Assembly (NCBI RefSeq): GCF_900110535.1
Contig: NZ_FOJA01000001.1
Span: 1,771,393-1,835,392 of the forward strand
DNA: 64,000 nucleotides
From: Halobacterium jilantaiense
GTDB taxonomy: Archaea > Halobacteriota > Halobacteria > Halobacteriales > Halobacteriaceae
Direction: 5' to 3'
Under the pieces are notes generated by a model that worked only from the letters and a program-made list of their open reading frames with translations, made no database searches and was not told the DNA's origin. Position numbers and translations under genes: made by a program. Positions 1 to 8,957 of the stretch are shown piece by piece. The number at the start of each line of letters is the position of its first letter. The stretch's first letter is position 1.

Positions 1-219
1 GTACAGCAGTATCTCGACGGCGCGCTCACTGGCGACGGTCTCGCCGCGCTCGAACGCCCGGTTCGCGTGCGCCACCGCACTCGCCAGGTGGTCCTCGCCC
101 GCGACGTAGTCGGCGTCGAACGCCTGCATCGCCGCCCCGTGCTCGTCGCCGATGTCGCCGAGGGCGGCGACGAACGCGTCGACGTCGTCGACCGACGCGA
201 CGCCCTCCACGAGCCTCAC
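1..219 (-). CDS. KEOPS complex subunit Cgi121 homologue (partial, C-terminus off the window)
   Basis: Only the first 73 codons are present; the gene runs off the left edge. The visible part starts with GTG at 219, overlapping the hel308 stop by four bases (GTGA), and ends in a segment containing AVEILLY, a sequence characteristic of the Cgi121 core. Cgi121 is the tRNA-recruiting accessory subunit of KEOPS, which makes the t6A37 modification of ANN-decoding tRNAs; it binds the Bud32 kinase. Co-transcription with hel308 is implied by the overlap and is an arrangement I associate with haloarchaea. Interestingly the Sua5 enzyme that supplies the threonylcarbamoyl-AMP substrate is also in this window (57711). 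Function is assigned from a partial sequence, so confidence is moderate. Confidence 0.72.
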   Translation of the reverse strand, partial: MRLVEGVASVDDVDAFVAALGDIGDEHGAAMQAFDADYVAGEDHLASAVAHANRAFERGETVASERAVEILLY

Positions 220-2594
220 GAGAAGTCACCCAGGTTCGCCTGGTTCTCGCTCGCGCCGGCGCTCCCGGAGTCGGGGTCCGGCGTCGCGTCCGCGTCGGCG
301 TCTACGCCGTCCATCCCGGGGTCGGGGTGCCCGACGTTCTCCAGGATGCGCTCGGCCGTCGCCTCGCGGCCCCGAACCGCACCGAGCACGAGACTCTTGT
401 CGGCGTTTCGGAGGTCCGCGCGGGTCTCGACGCCCGCGTTGAACAGCCGCCGGGCTCGCTTCCGACCGACGTCCCGCACGCCGGCGAGGTCCAGCAGTTC
501 CTCGCGGACGCCGTACTCCACGCGCTTCCGGGCCTCGCGAACGGCCGTCGCGGCCGCCACGTCGAGTTCGCCGGCGAGGCGCTCGGCCGCGTTCAGCAGC
601 CACTCCGCAGTCTCCACCTTCCCCCGGATGTCGCCCGGGCCGACGTCGTAGCGCTCGGCGATGCGGTCCTCGTCGAGTTCGGACGCCCAGTCCTCCATGA
701 GTTTCGCCGTCTTCAGCGCCGACAGCCAGTCCTCGAACTCCGCGGCCTCCTCGCGGGGCGTCGACCCCAGCAGTTCGTCCTCGCGCTCGTAGGCGAGTTC
801 GGTGTACTGCTCGCGGTCCCCCGACCGGAGGTAGAGCTCGTACATGTCGGGCGTCCGGCTCACGAGGTGGTAGAGCCCGAGCGGCGACGGGTCCACGCTC
901 GCGTCCTCCGGGAGGTCGTTCTCGGCCCGCATCTCGCTGGCCGGCTGGAACCCTTCGGGCTCGCCGCTGTCGGTGCCGTCTGCCCCGCCGCTGGCCGCAC
1001 GAGCAGCGTCTCGGAGTCCGTCGATGATGGTCGCCGCGCTCATCGGGTCGACGTACAGCTGGCTCACGAGGTGGCCGGTGGCCGTCGCGCGAAGCGCGCC
1101 GCCGTCGCGCTCCACGAAGCCGTTCCGGTCGAGGTAGACGAGCACGTCCCGCGTGACGGACTTCAGCCGGCCGGGGTCGTCGGTCTGCGTGGCGTACAGC
1201 GTCTCCCCGAGGAACTCGTGGAGGTTGTCCTCGGTGGTCGTGAACCCGGTCGCGATGGCGGCGAGCACGTGGGTGCGGAGCGCGGGCTCGGCCGCGAGCT
1301 TCGAGCGCACGGGCTCCGGGTCGGCGTACACGTACCGGTCGAACAGCTCCTCCAGCTCGTCGTGGCTGTTCGCGAGCAGCACGGCTTCTCCGTAGGGGTC
1401 CAGTCCGGGGCGGCCGGCCCGGCCGAACATCTGGTGGACCTCCAGCACGTCGAGTGGCTGCATGCCGCCCGCGGTGCCGTCGTAACGCTGCCAGTCCCGC
1501 ACGACGACGCGGCGGGACGGCGTGTTCACGCCCGCCGCGAGCGTCGGCGTCGCCGAGACGACCTTCACGAGGCGGTCTCTGAAGGCTTCCTCGACGAGTT
1601 CGCGGTGCTCGCGCGCGAGCCCGGCGTGGTGGAACGCCGCGCCCTTCGCCACGGCGTCCGCGAGGTCGTCGCTGGTCTCGGTGTCGCTGACGCCGCGAAT
1701 CTCCTCGGCCACGTCGGCCAGTCGCTCGCGCTCGTCCGGCGACAGCGTCCCGCCCGTAACGTCCGACAGCCGGCGCGCCGACGCCTCGGCGTTCCGGCGG
1801 GAGTTCACGAACACGAGCGTCGACCCCTCGTCCTTGAGCGTGTCCGCGACCACGGCCGCCGTCTGGCTCCCCGAGCCCACGGAGAGTTCGGCCTGCGTGC
1901 CGTCGTCGTAGTGCAGCGCCTCCCCGTAGTGAACGCCCGTCCGCAGGTCGATGGGCCGCCAGTCCGAGTCCACGAGTTCGGCGTCCAGCCAGTCGGCGAG
2001 TTCGTCGGCGTTCCCGATGGTCGCCGACAGCGCGACGACCTGCAGGTCGCTGACGCGCTGGCGGAGTTTCGCCAGCGTCACCTCCAGCGTCGGCCCGCGG
2101 TGGTCGTCGTCAACGAGGTGGACCTCGTCCGCGACCACGCAGGACAGGTCGTCGATCCAGCCCGCACCGTTGCGCACCAGCGAGTCCACCTTCTCGGAGG
2201 TGGCGACGACGATGTCGTTGTCAGACAGCCGGGACCCGTCGCTCTCGTAGTTCCCCGTCGACACGCCGACAGAGAGGCCGAAGCGCTCGAACGCCTCGAA
2301 CTCCGCGGCCTTCTCCCCGGCGAGCGCTCTGAGGGGGACGATGTAGAGGGCAGTGCCGTCGCCGCCGAACTCGAAGCCGCCGTCCCCGTCGTCTTCCGCG
2401 ATAGCCGACAGCATCGCCAGCTGGGCGACGAGGGTCTTCCCGCTGGCCGTCGGCACGCTCGCCACGAGGTTCGCGCCCTCGGTGACGCCCTTCTCCACGG
2501 CCTCGCCCTGGGGCGGGTACAGCTCCTCGATGCCCTCCCCCTCGAAGTACTCCGCGACGCCGGTGGGGAGGCCCGGCACGTCCGCGACTCTCAT
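216..2594 (-). CDS. hel308: ATP-dependent DNA helicase Hel308
   Basis: A 792-residue superfamily 2 helicase of the archaeal Hel308/Hjm family, which unwinds lagging strands at stalled forks with 3'-5' polarity. Visible: a Q-motif-like YPPQ near residue 27, Walker A TASGKT with K53, the DEVH box at 156-159, the SAT-type motif LSATIGN, motif VI GRAGRPG near residue 390, and a C-terminal helix-hairpin-helix segment ([15 protein letters not shown]) near 700 corresponding to the autoinhibitory domain. A linker around residues 540-560 is rich in Gly, Asp and Glu, common in halophile proteins. Length fits the family. The start ATG is preceded by a TTTAAA box 28-30 nt upstream. It is translationally coupled to the downstream Cgi121 gene. 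Confidence 0.97.
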   Translation of the reverse strand: MRVADVPGLPTGVAEYFEGEGIEELYPPQGEAVEKGVTEGANLVASVPTASGKTLVAQLAMLSAIAEDDGDGGFEFGGDGTALYIVPLRALAGEKAAEFEAFERFGLSVGVSTGNYESDGSRLSDNDIVVATSEKVDSLVRNGAGWIDDLSCVVADEVHLVDDDHRGPTLEVTLAKLRQRVSDLQVVALSATIGNADELADWLDAELVDSDWRPIDLRTGVHYGEALHYDDGTQAELSVGSGSQTAAVVADTLKDEGSTLVFVNSRRNAEASARRLSDVTGGTLSPDERERLADVAEEIRGVSDTETSDDLADAVAKGAAFHHAGLAREHRELVEEAFRDRLVKVVSATPTLAAGVNTPSRRVVVRDWQRYDGTAGGMQPLDVLEVHQMFGRAGRPGLDPYGEAVLLANSHDELEELFDRYVYADPEPVRSKLAAEPALRTHVLAAIATGFTTTEDNLHEFLGETLYATQTDDPGRLKSVTRDVLVYLDRNGFVERDGGALRATATGHLVSQLYVDPMSAATIIDGLRDAARAASGGADGTDSGEPEGFQPASEMRAENDLPEDASVDPSPLGLYHLVSRTPDMYELYLRSGDREQYTELAYEREDELLGSTPREEAAEFEDWLSALKTAKLMEDWASELDEDRIAERYDVGPGDIRGKVETAEWLLNAAERLAGELDVAAATAVREARKRVEYGVREELLDLAGVRDVGRKRARRLFNAGVETRADLRNADKSLVLGAVRGREATAERILENVGHPDPGMDGVDADADATPDPDSGSAGASENQANLGDFS

Positions 2595-2618
2595 TGACCC
2601 GGAGTAGGCCCGTCCCGC

Positions 2619-2654
2619 GGTTTAAACTGTCGGGCGGCCCGGCAACGATTTACC
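2619..2654. promoter_or_regulatory. Divergent TATA boxes for hel308 (-) and ferredoxin (+)
   Basis: TTTAAAC at 2621-2627 is centred about 30 nt upstream of the hel308 ATG (2594) on the minus strand. GATTTACC at 2647-2654 is centred about 27 nt upstream of the ferredoxin ATG (2677) on the plus strand. Both spacings match leaderless haloarchaeal promoters. Seen directly; promoter function is inferred from spacing only. Confidence 0.6.
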
Positions 2655-2676
2655 TGCGGGGCCGCCAGTCGGACGT

Positions 2677-2928
2677 ATGCGAGTCGAGTTCGACCGGGAC
2701 ACCTGCATCGGGATGTTCCAGTGCGTGGCGGAGTGGGACGCCTTCGAGAAGGACGAGAACGCGGGGAAAGCGAATTTAGCCGGCAGCGAGCCGAGCGAGG
2801 ACGACCCGGACGTGTTCGTCCGCGAGGTACCCGAGGACGCCGAACTCGACGCGAAGTTCGCGGCCCGGTCCTGTCCGGTCGACGCCATCGTCGTCTACGA
2901 CGAAGACGGCGAGCAGATTGTTCCCTGA
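2677..2928 (+). CDS. Small [3Fe-4S]-type ferredoxin
   Basis: An 83-residue ferredoxin. Cysteines are C10, C16 and C66, in a C-x5-C ... C-P arrangement (DTCIGMFQC and SCPVDAI); the position normally occupied by the second cysteine of a C-x2-C-x2-C motif holds methionine (M13). Three cysteines predict a single [3Fe-4S] cluster as in cytochrome P450-associated ferredoxins. It is not the abundant halophilic plant-type [2Fe-2S] ferredoxin. Acidic composition is typical of a cytoplasmic halophile protein. It is divergent from hel308 and no oxidoreductase partner lies beside it, so its electron acceptor is unknown. Confidence 0.88.
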   Translation: MRVEFDRDTCIGMFQCVAEWDAFEKDENAGKANLAGSEPSEDDPDVFVREVPEDAELDAKFAARSCPVDAIVVYDEDGEQIVP

Positions 2929-2974
2929 CGGACCCAACACTTTTTGCCGGCTCCAGTCGTAGTTACACGGTATC

Positions 2975-3094
2975 ATGTGCCACTCCTGGGAGGAACTGCC
3001 CATCTGGACGGCCGAGGACGCGTCCGACGACCTCGACGACAGCGAGGAGACGGAGGGCTTCGAGGACGTCGCCCGCGAAGTCGGGCCGTCGTAG
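2975..3094 (+). CDS. 39-residue acidic small protein, unknown function
   Basis: A short ORF (40 codons with stop) beginning MCHSWEELPIWTAED and ending in a Asp/Glu-rich tail. A TATA-like ACTTTTTG lies about 31 nt upstream of the ATG, its codon use looks like that of neighbouring genes, and the product is acidic, unlike the arginine-rich products of shadow frames. It contains one Cys and one His adjacent at the N-terminus. I do not recognise a family. It could be a genuine leaderless micro-protein; homologue conservation at the protein level would settle this. Confidence 0.5.
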   Translation: MCHSWEELPIWTAEDASDDLDDSEETEGFEDVAREVGPS

Positions 3095-3134
3095 GCTCGA
3101 CACGAGCGGGTAGCGTCGCCACTCGCGATTCGTA

Positions 3135-3150
3135 GCGCGCGAAAAACGGT
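3135..3150 (-). terminator. Possible mdh transcription terminator (U-tract)
   Basis: On the minus strand, 40-50 nt beyond the malate dehydrogenase stop codon, the sequence reads CCGTTTTTCGCGCG, a run of five T residues in otherwise GC-rich DNA. Archaeal intrinsic termination needs mainly a U-tract. Weak, sequence-only evidence. Confidence 0.35.
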
Positions 3151-3186
3151 GGTGGATACCGGGGAGAGACGCCGCTACAGCTCGTT

Positions 3187-4101
3187 CTAAGCGATTTCGT
3201 CGTACTGCTCGGAGAGCTTCTCGGCGGCCTCGCCGAGCTGGTCACGCTCGAACTCGGTGAGGTCCCACTCCACGACCTCCTCGACGCCGTTCGACCCGAG
3301 CTTCACGGGGACGCCGAGGCCGACGTCGTCGAGCCCGAACTCGCCGTCGAGCGCGATGGAGCCGGGCAGCACCTCGCCGGTGTCCCGGAGGATGGCCTCG
3401 ACCATGTGGGCGACGCCCGTCGCCGGCCCCCACTGGGTCGCGCCCTTCTTCTCGATGACGTTCATCGCGGAGGCCTGGAGGTCGGAGAGAATCTCCTCCT
3501 TCTCGTCCTCGGAGAACTCGGGGTCGGTACCGTTCACGCGCACCTTCGAGAACACGGGCACCTGCGCGTCGCCGTGCTCGCCGAGGATGGTCGCTTCGAC
3601 GTTCTGGACGGGAACGTCGAAGCGCTGACTGAGCACGTACCGGAAGCGCGCGCTGTCGAGGCGGCCGCCGAACCCGACGACCTTGTGGCGGTCGCGGTCG
3701 CCGCTCTCGTAGAGGTGGCGGTTCAGGAGGTCGACCGGGTTCGACGTCGTGACGGTGACGAAGTCGTCGTTGTGCTCGGCGAGCGAGGAGCCGATGTCCT
3801 CCATGATGGGCGCGTTGTCGCCCGCGAGGTCGGTTCGGGACTGGCCGGGCTGGCGCGGGATGCCGGCCGTGATGACGACGACGTCCGAGCCCGCGGTGTC
3901 CTCGTAGTCGCCCTGATAGACCTCGGTGTTGGCGTCGTACGCGACACCGTGGTTGGCGTCCGCGGCCTGCCCGATGGTCTCTTCCTCTTTGTCCGGAATG
4001 TCCACGAACACGAGCTCGTCGACCACGTCACGGAGCGCGAGGTTGTAGCCTGCGGCGGCACCGACCGTCCCGGCGGCCCCCACGATGCTTACTTTCGTCA
4101 T
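3187..4101 (-). CDS. mdh: Malate dehydrogenase (lactate dehydrogenase-like type)
   Basis: A 304-residue NAD-dependent malate dehydrogenase, oxidising malate to oxaloacetate in the TCA cycle. The Rossmann motif GAAGTVG is at residues 8-14, the NAD-selecting aspartate is D34, the substrate-binding arginines are in IPRQPGQSR (R83, R89), the D149/R152 pair is in GGRLDSARF, and the catalytic histidine is H176 in GEHGD. The halophilic tetrameric LDH-like enzyme has the same length. A longer reading from 4209 is possible but adds 36 residues upstream of the nucleotide fold; the ATG at 4101 gives the standard N-terminus [21 protein letters not shown] element about 33 nt upstream may be its TATA box, and GGAGG lies 12 nt before the ATG. 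Confidence 0.96.
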   Translation of the reverse strand: MTKVSIVGAAGTVGAAAGYNLALRDVVDELVFVDIPDKEEETIGQAADANHGVAYDANTEVYQGDYEDTAGSDVVVITAGIPRQPGQSRTDLAGDNAPIMEDIGSSLAEHNDDFVTVTTSNPVDLLNRHLYESGDRDRHKVVGFGGRLDSARFRYVLSQRFDVPVQNVEATILGEHGDAQVPVFSKVRVNGTDPEFSEDEKEEILSDLQASAMNVIEKKGATQWGPATGVAHMVEAILRDTGEVLPGSIALDGEFGLDDVGLGVPVKLGSNGVEEVVEWDLTEFERDQLGEAAEKLSEQYDEIA

Positions 4102-4272
4102 ATCACGTGAAATACCTCCGGGCATGCCGTTAAGCGCTTCGATACCCCCGTCAATACGCCACGAACCCCGCTCAGAGAGCGCGACAGCCGCCGAAAAGAT
4201 AGTCGACAATCGACGAATCTAGACGGGGGTGCGCCCGCAGGCTTTTCGACGGTCGCAGCCGTTGGCTCGCAC

Positions 4273-4938
4273 ATGAGCGACAGCGACGACGGCTTCGACG
4301 AGGAGGCCGTCCGCGAGGAACTCCGAGAGAAGTACGAGGACGAACGGCAGGACCGAGAGGCGACCGCTCGCATGAGCGACCTCCTCCTGCAGGGCGCGAC
4401 GATGACCAACGACCACTGCGACCGCTGTGGCAGCCCCCTGTTCCGCCAGGACGGCCAGACGTTCTGCCCGAACTGCCAGCACGCCGCCCGGCAGGCCCAG
4501 ACGGAGAGCACACAGCAGAACCAGAGCCAGCAGGCACCGAACCAGCAGGCCCAGCGACAGGGCGGCCAGGACCCTCAGACGCGACCCGAGGCCGCCGAAC
4601 CGACGGCACGGCCCGACGAGGCCGGAGCCGACGACCAGCACCGCCCACCGGCCGCCGGCCGTCGTACTCCGCCCTCCCAGCAGGACGGCGACCAGACGCC
4701 GGACGGCCAGCGCGGCCGCGATACGACCGAAACACCCGCGCGGACCGACCCGTCGAACCGCGACCTCCCCGAACACGCCCCGACCGCCACCGCATCCGGG
4801 CCGGCCGGCGACGCGCTCGAATCCACCATCGCCGCGCTCGCCCGGCGCGCCGCCAGCGCCGACGACCCGCGGACCGCCCGCGAGTACCTCGAAGCCGCCC
4901 GGGAGGCCGCCGAAGCGCTCGCGGCGCTCCGCCAGTAG
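4273..4938 (+). CDS. Sjogren's syndrome/scleroderma autoantigen 1 family zinc-ribbon protein
   Basis: A 221-residue protein with an N-terminal acidic/basic helix, a segment MSDLLLQGATMTNDHC and a four-cysteine zinc ribbon (C49, C52, C65, C68; CDRCG and CPNCQ), matching the Auto_anti-p27/SSSCA1 family that is widespread in archaea. Residues about 70-170 are a low-complexity Gln/Pro/Arg/Asp-rich linker, and the C-terminal 50 residues form a predicted amphipathic helix with many Ala, Glu and Arg. The biochemical role in archaea is unknown. A CTTTTCG element lies about 27 nt upstream of the ATG. Confidence 0.85.
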   Translation: MSDSDDGFDEEAVREELREKYEDERQDREATARMSDLLLQGATMTNDHCDRCGSPLFRQDGQTFCPNCQHAARQAQTESTQQNQSQQAPNQQAQRQGGQDPQTRPEAAEPTARPDEAGADDQHRPPAAGRRTPPSQQDGDQTPDGQRGRDTTETPARTDPSNRDLPEHAPTATASGPAGDALESTIAALARRAASADDPRTAREYLEAAREAAEALAALRQ

Positions 4939-4974
4939 CGGAACCGACTTTCCCGCGCGTCCCCGACAGAACGT

Positions 4975-5373
4975 ATGGACGTCCTCGTACCCGTCGACGA
5001 CTCGGACTGCAGCTTCCGCGCGCTCGGGTTCGGCGCGGACATGGCAGCCCGGTACGACGCCGACCTCCACGTCGTCCACTTCGCCGACGAGGAGAGCAAC
5101 GCCACCGACGCCGTCGTCGAGCGCGCCCAGCGCGTCCTCGACGCCCGCGACGCCGACGCCGACCCCGAAGTCAGCACGAACGTCGACATCGACGTCGATG
5201 TCCGCTCCGGCGGCCGCGCCGGCAGCGAAATCCTCGACCTCGTCGACGAACGCGGCTACGACCACGTCGTCATGGGTCACCACGGCGCTGGCACCATCGA
5301 ACGAGCCATCCTCGGCAGCGCCGCCGAGACGGTGCTGCGCTCGGAGAAAGTCCCCGTGACGGTGATTCCGTAA
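4975..5373 (+). CDS. Universal stress protein UspA family
   Basis: A 132-residue single-domain Usp protein. It opens MDVLVPVDDSD with the ATP-contacting aspartate, and the C-terminal part carries the ATP-binding pattern G-x2-G-x9-G-S (GHHG ... LGSAAETV), so it is expected to be of the nucleotide-binding type. It follows the zinc-ribbon gene by 36 nt with its own TATA-like GACTTTCC about 27 nt upstream, and ends convergently with the peptide ABC operon (45 nt gap). Haloarchaea carry many Usp paralogues; the specific stress is unknown. Confidence 0.92.
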   Translation: MDVLVPVDDSDCSFRALGFGADMAARYDADLHVVHFADEESNATDAVVERAQRVLDARDADADPEVSTNVDIDVDVRSGGRAGSEILDLVDERGYDHVVMGHHGAGTIERAILGSAAETVLRSEKVPVTVIP

Positions 5374-5418
5374 CTCCTCCGCCACGTGGCGTCTGGAACC
5401 GCTGTTCGGTCTCTGGTC

Positions 5419-6747
5419 TCAGTCGTCGAGTGCTCTGGACTGCCCCGCGTCTTTGTCGAGATGACACGCAGTCGGGCGACGCTTCCCGGACTCGTCGAGC
5501 ACCGGCGCTTCCTGCTCGCAGACGGTTTCGAACTCCTCGGCGAGGAACTCTCGGGCTTCGTCGACGTTCCCGCGAACAATGTCGTCGAGCGCGTCCTCGA
5601 GTGTGGACTCAGCCGACGAATCCGTCAACGTCTGCGGGATGTCGTGTTCCCGACGGAGCTCTGACTTCATCTCCGCTGCCTCCGACGACGACACCGAGTC
5701 GCCGTCCTCGACACCGACGAACGTTCGTAACCCCTCGACGTCGATTCCGTGGCGTTCCATCGCAGCGCGGAGATTCATCACGCCCCGCCAGTTCTCCTGT
5801 TCGAAGTCGTACCCCTCCGGCTGGATGACTTCCGGACACCGCGTGTGGAAGTTACAGCCACTCGGCGGATTCGACGGTGGTGGGACTTCACCGCGAAGTC
5901 CCGCGTCAGTCCCGCGCGACTCCAGTCCTACCGTCGGAATCGACCGGAGCAACGCTCGTGTGTACGGATGCTCGGGCTCTTCGAAGACTTCCTCCGCAGT
6001 GCCGATCTCGACGATTTTCCCGAGATACATCACCGCGACCCGGTCACAGACCTCACGCACGACGCCCATGTCGTGACTGATGAACAGAATCCCGAGATTG
6101 AATTCCTCTTGAATATCGTTCAGCAGTGTCAGGACTTCCGCCTGCACGCTCACGTCGAGTGCGGATACCGGCTCGTCCGCGACGATGAGTCGAGGGTTGA
6201 CGACGAGTGCTCGCGCGAGTGCAACGCGCTGCTTCTGCCCGCCCGAGAGCTCGTGTGGATAGCGGTCGACGTCACTAGCACTCATCCCGACTCGCTCCAG
6301 TAAGTCCTCTGCAATCTCTAAGCGCCGCTTTCGCGGCCCGACACCGTGTATCTTTAGCGGCTCGGTGACTGACTCCCCGATTGTCATTCGCGGGTCGAAG
6401 CTCGAATCCGGGTTCTGGAAGATCATCTGCGCCTCCCGCCGGAACCGCTTCAACTCTTCGTCGTCGTACTCGGTGATGTCCTCACCGTCGAAGTGGACGC
6501 TTCCCTCGGTCGGGTCGTCGAGTCTGAGGATGGACCTCGCGACTGTCGACTTCCCGCACCCGGACTCTCCGACGATTCCGACTGTCTCACCCGGCCGGAC
6601 ATCGAAGGAGACACCGTCGACTGCACGAACCTGACCGACCTCCTTCTTCAGCCACCCCTTCTGGATTGGATAGTGTTTCTTGAGGTTCTCAACTCGGATC
6701 AGGGGCTCTTCGGACTCGTGAACTGGGGTCGCCATCTGCTCGCTCAT
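5419..6747 (-). CDS. Oligopeptide-type ABC importer ATPase, OppF/DppF class, with inserted C-terminal domain
   Basis: A 442-residue ATPase of a peptide (or nickel) importer. Walker [10 protein letters not shown] at 60-68, Q-loop QNPDSS at 111, signature LSGGQ at 167-171, Walker B LIVADEP at 187-193 and H-loop H225 are intact. The C-terminal oligopeptide-transporter motif, normally about 35 residues with four cysteines, is split: C298 and C304 (GCNF, TRCP) are separated from C410 and C428 (VCEQ, ACHL) by about 105 mostly acidic residues, explaining why the protein is about 110 residues longer than usual. It is the last gene of a five-gene operon and overlaps the partner ATPase by four bases. 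Cytoplasmic, membrane-associated. Confidence 0.93.
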   Translation of the reverse strand: MSEQMATPVHESEEPLIRVENLKKHYPIQKGWLKKEVGQVRAVDGVSFDVRPGETVGIVGESGCGKSTVARSILRLDDPTEGSVHFDGEDITEYDDEELKRFRREAQMIFQNPDSSFDPRMTIGESVTEPLKIHGVGPRKRRLEIAEDLLERVGMSASDVDRYPHELSGGQKQRVALARALVVNPRLIVADEPVSALDVSVQAEVLTLLNDIQEEFNLGILFISHDMGVVREVCDRVAVMYLGKIVEIGTAEEVFEEPEHPYTRALLRSIPTVGLESRGTDAGLRGEVPPPSNPPSGCNFHTRCPEVIQPEGYDFEQENWRGVMNLRAAMERHGIDVEGLRTFVGVEDGDSVSSSEAAEMKSELRREHDIPQTLTDSSAESTLEDALDDIVRGNVDEAREFLAEEFETVCEQEAPVLDESGKRRPTACHLDKDAGQSRALDD

Positions 6748-7796
6748 TGTTCTCCTCCGTCTGCCAGCGTATCTCCGCGGTCGGTTTCATCGGCGGTCGT
6801 GTCGTCGAACTCCCGGTCCTCGTACCCCGGACCGTAGTAGACACACGAGGCCTTGTGGGACTCGTTGTCGACAGAGTGTAACTCCGGCTGCATACCGCTC
6901 CGGCAGTCCATGGTCGCGTGCTCACACCGCGGATAGAACCGACAGCCGTCTGGTGGATTCGTCACGTCAGGCAGCGACCCGGGAATCCGCTCGACCGACC
7001 CGCCGTGACCGGGAACGCAGTCAATCAGCGCTCTCGTGTACGGGTGTGCTGGGTTCCTGAAGATGTCCTCGACGGACCCGGTCTCCATGACTTTCCCGGC
7101 GTACATCACGACGACACGATCGGCAATTTCGGACACCACGCCGAGGTCGTGCGTGACGAAGATTACGCCCATGTCGTGTTCGACCTGTAGGTCTTCGAGG
7201 AGCCGGAGTATCTGGCCCTGAATTGTCACGTCTAGGGCAGTGGTCGGCTCGTCGGCAATCAGGAGGTCGGGGTCGCACGCCAGTGCCATTGCAATCAACA
7301 CGCGCTGTTTCATCCCACCAGAGAACTCGTGGGGATAATCGTCGATACGCGCGCTCGCCTCCGGGATACCGGTCTTGTCGAGCAGGTCGATAACTCGCCG
7401 CCGAACCTCCTCGTCCGAGAGGTCGCTCTGGTGGATTCGAATCGTCTCCCCGATCTGACGACCGACCTTGTACACTGGGTTCAGTCCGTTCTGCGGGTTC
7501 TGGAAGATGTGGCTGATGCGGTTCCCGCGGATGTCCTGTAGCTCGGTGTCAGACAGCGTCCTGAGGTCCATGCCGTCGAACTCGATTGTCCCGTCGACGA
7601 TTTCGCCCGGTGGCATGTCGAGAATCGACGTAATCGACTCACTGGTCACTGTCTTCCCACTGCCGCTCTCTCCGACGATTGCGACGGTCTCTCCGCGGTC
7701 GACGTCGAAGCTGACACCGTCGACTGCGTACGCAGTTCCAGCCTCAGTGTGGAAGTGGGTCTTGAGGTCTTCGACCGAGAGTAGCGGGTCGCTCAC
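6744..7796 (-). CDS. Oligopeptide-type ABC importer ATPase, OppD/DppD class
   Basis: A 350-residue ATPase partner of the preceding entry. Walker A GESGSGKT, signature FSGGMKQR and Walker [13 protein letters not shown] are visible, as is the canonical four-cysteine C-terminal motif (GCRFYPRC ... DC ... ASCVYY) without the insertion seen in its partner. OppD and OppF form the heterodimer that powers import of di- or oligopeptides bound by a periplasmic or lipid-anchored receptor. ATGA overlaps with both neighbours indicate translational coupling. Codon use includes many A/T-ending codons compared with distant genes in the window. Confidence 0.94.
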   Translation of the reverse strand: MSDPLLSVEDLKTHFHTEAGTAYAVDGVSFDVDRGETVAIVGESGSGKTVTSESITSILDMPPGEIVDGTIEFDGMDLRTLSDTELQDIRGNRISHIFQNPQNGLNPVYKVGRQIGETIRIHQSDLSDEEVRRRVIDLLDKTGIPEASARIDDYPHEFSGGMKQRVLIAMALACDPDLLIADEPTTALDVTIQGQILRLLEDLQVEHDMGVIFVTHDLGVVSEIADRVVVMYAGKVMETGSVEDIFRNPAHPYTRALIDCVPGHGGSVERIPGSLPDVTNPPDGCRFYPRCEHATMDCRSGMQPELHSVDNESHKASCVYYGPGYEDREFDDTTADETDRGDTLADGGEQ

Positions 7797-8956
7797 AGCC
7801 CACCACCTCCCTCGACTTCCTGCCGGGGATCCATCGCGTCGCGGAGCGACTCACCGACATAGTAGAACGACAGCACGGTCAGGAACAGGAACACTCCGGG
7901 AATCGTCGAAATCCACCACGCACTCGAGAGATTCGCCTGTCCAGCGGCGATTGTTCGGCCCCACGAGTACGTAGTCGGGTCACTGAACCCGAGGAACGCC
8001 AGTGACGCTTCGCCGAGAATGAACCCGGGAATTGCGACTGTCGCGCTGATGATGATACTGTTCGCCGAGTTCGGAATGAGGTGTTGTCGAACGATGTACA
8101 GCATGTTCGCTCCGGAGGCCTCCGCCGCAGTGATGTACTCCTCGGACGCGCGCTGGAGGGCTTCGCCACGGACGACCCGGGCGGTACCCTCCCAACTGAA
8201 GAAACCGAACAGGAGGATGATCATCCAGAGTTCACTCCCGAACAGGTACGTCAGCAACAACAACAGCATGAACGTCGGGAAGACGGACTGAATGTCCACG
8301 TACCGCATCAACACCTCGTCGAGTTTGCCACGACCAACGGAGGTGGCGAACGCGGCGACGGCACCGACGGCGGACCCGATGATGACGGAGAAGACGGTCG
8401 CGATCAGGCCGACCTCCATACTCACTCGCATCCCGTAGACGATGAGCGTGAGAATTCCCTTCCCCTCTGCCGATGTCCCGAACGGGAATTTCCACGTTCC
8501 AGTCTTCACGGTGCCGCTGATGGTTTCGGTCACACCGACCGGTGGAACGATGCGGTTCGTAAACCGAGTCGCCGGCGGGTCGATGAATATCGGACCCAGG
8601 ATGCCGACGGCGAAGATGAACGCCAGCCAGCACAGCGCGACTACGGCGACCTTGTTCTTCTTGAACCGCCGCCAGTAGAACTGCCGCAGCCGCGGTTTCC
8701 TGTAGAGCGGGACGACTGCGTGGAAGAAGATCGCAATCAGCGTCCCTATGAACAGCCATTCGACGCTCAGCACGTCCCAGTTGAGGATGAGCGGTCCCTC
8801 CGCGATTTCGTGGTCGTACACGAACAGCGCGACGAGGCCGAGGTAGGACAACAGCTCTGCCAGGCCGTACCGGGAGATGCTCCCCGTCGAGACCTTCTGC
8901 GTGTCCCAGTCGATGTCTTCGAACGTCGCCGTCTGTTCGCGGTCTTCAGTTGCCAT
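7793..8956 (-). CDS. Oligopeptide-type ABC importer permease, OppC/DppC class
   Basis: A 387-residue permease. Residues about 90-387 hold the OppC-type core with six transmembrane segments and the EAA loop (GEALQRASEEYITAAEASGA), which docks on the ATPases. The first 85 residues add two extra hydrophobic segments ahead of the RRFKKNKVAVVAL sequence that usually begins OppC proteins. I place the start at the ATG at 8956, one base after the upstream stop; a GTG at 8968 would add four residues (an 11-nt overlap). It couples by ATGA to the ATPase gene downstream. Confidence 0.92.
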   Translation of the reverse strand: MATEDREQTATFEDIDWDTQKVSTGSISRYGLAELLSYLGLVALFVYDHEIAEGPLILNWDVLSVEWLFIGTLIAIFFHAVVPLYRKPRLRQFYWRRFKKNKVAVVALCWLAFIFAVGILGPIFIDPPATRFTNRIVPPVGVTETISGTVKTGTWKFPFGTSAEGKGILTLIVYGMRVSMEVGLIATVFSVIIGSAVGAVAAFATSVGRGKLDEVLMRYVDIQSVFPTFMLLLLLTYLFGSELWMIILLFGFFSWEGTARVVRGEALQRASEEYITAAEASGANMLYIVRQHLIPNSANSIIISATVAIPGFILGEASLAFLGFSDPTTYSWGRTIAAGQANLSSAWWISTIPGVFLFLTVLSFYYVGESLRDAMDPRQEVEGGGGL

Positions 8957-8957
8957 G

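Noticed and set aside
327-2597. 756-residue plus-strand ORF antisense to hel308
   Set aside because: Shadow frame from high GC; product is Arg/Leu/Val/His-rich with no motif, while the minus strand has all helicase motifs.
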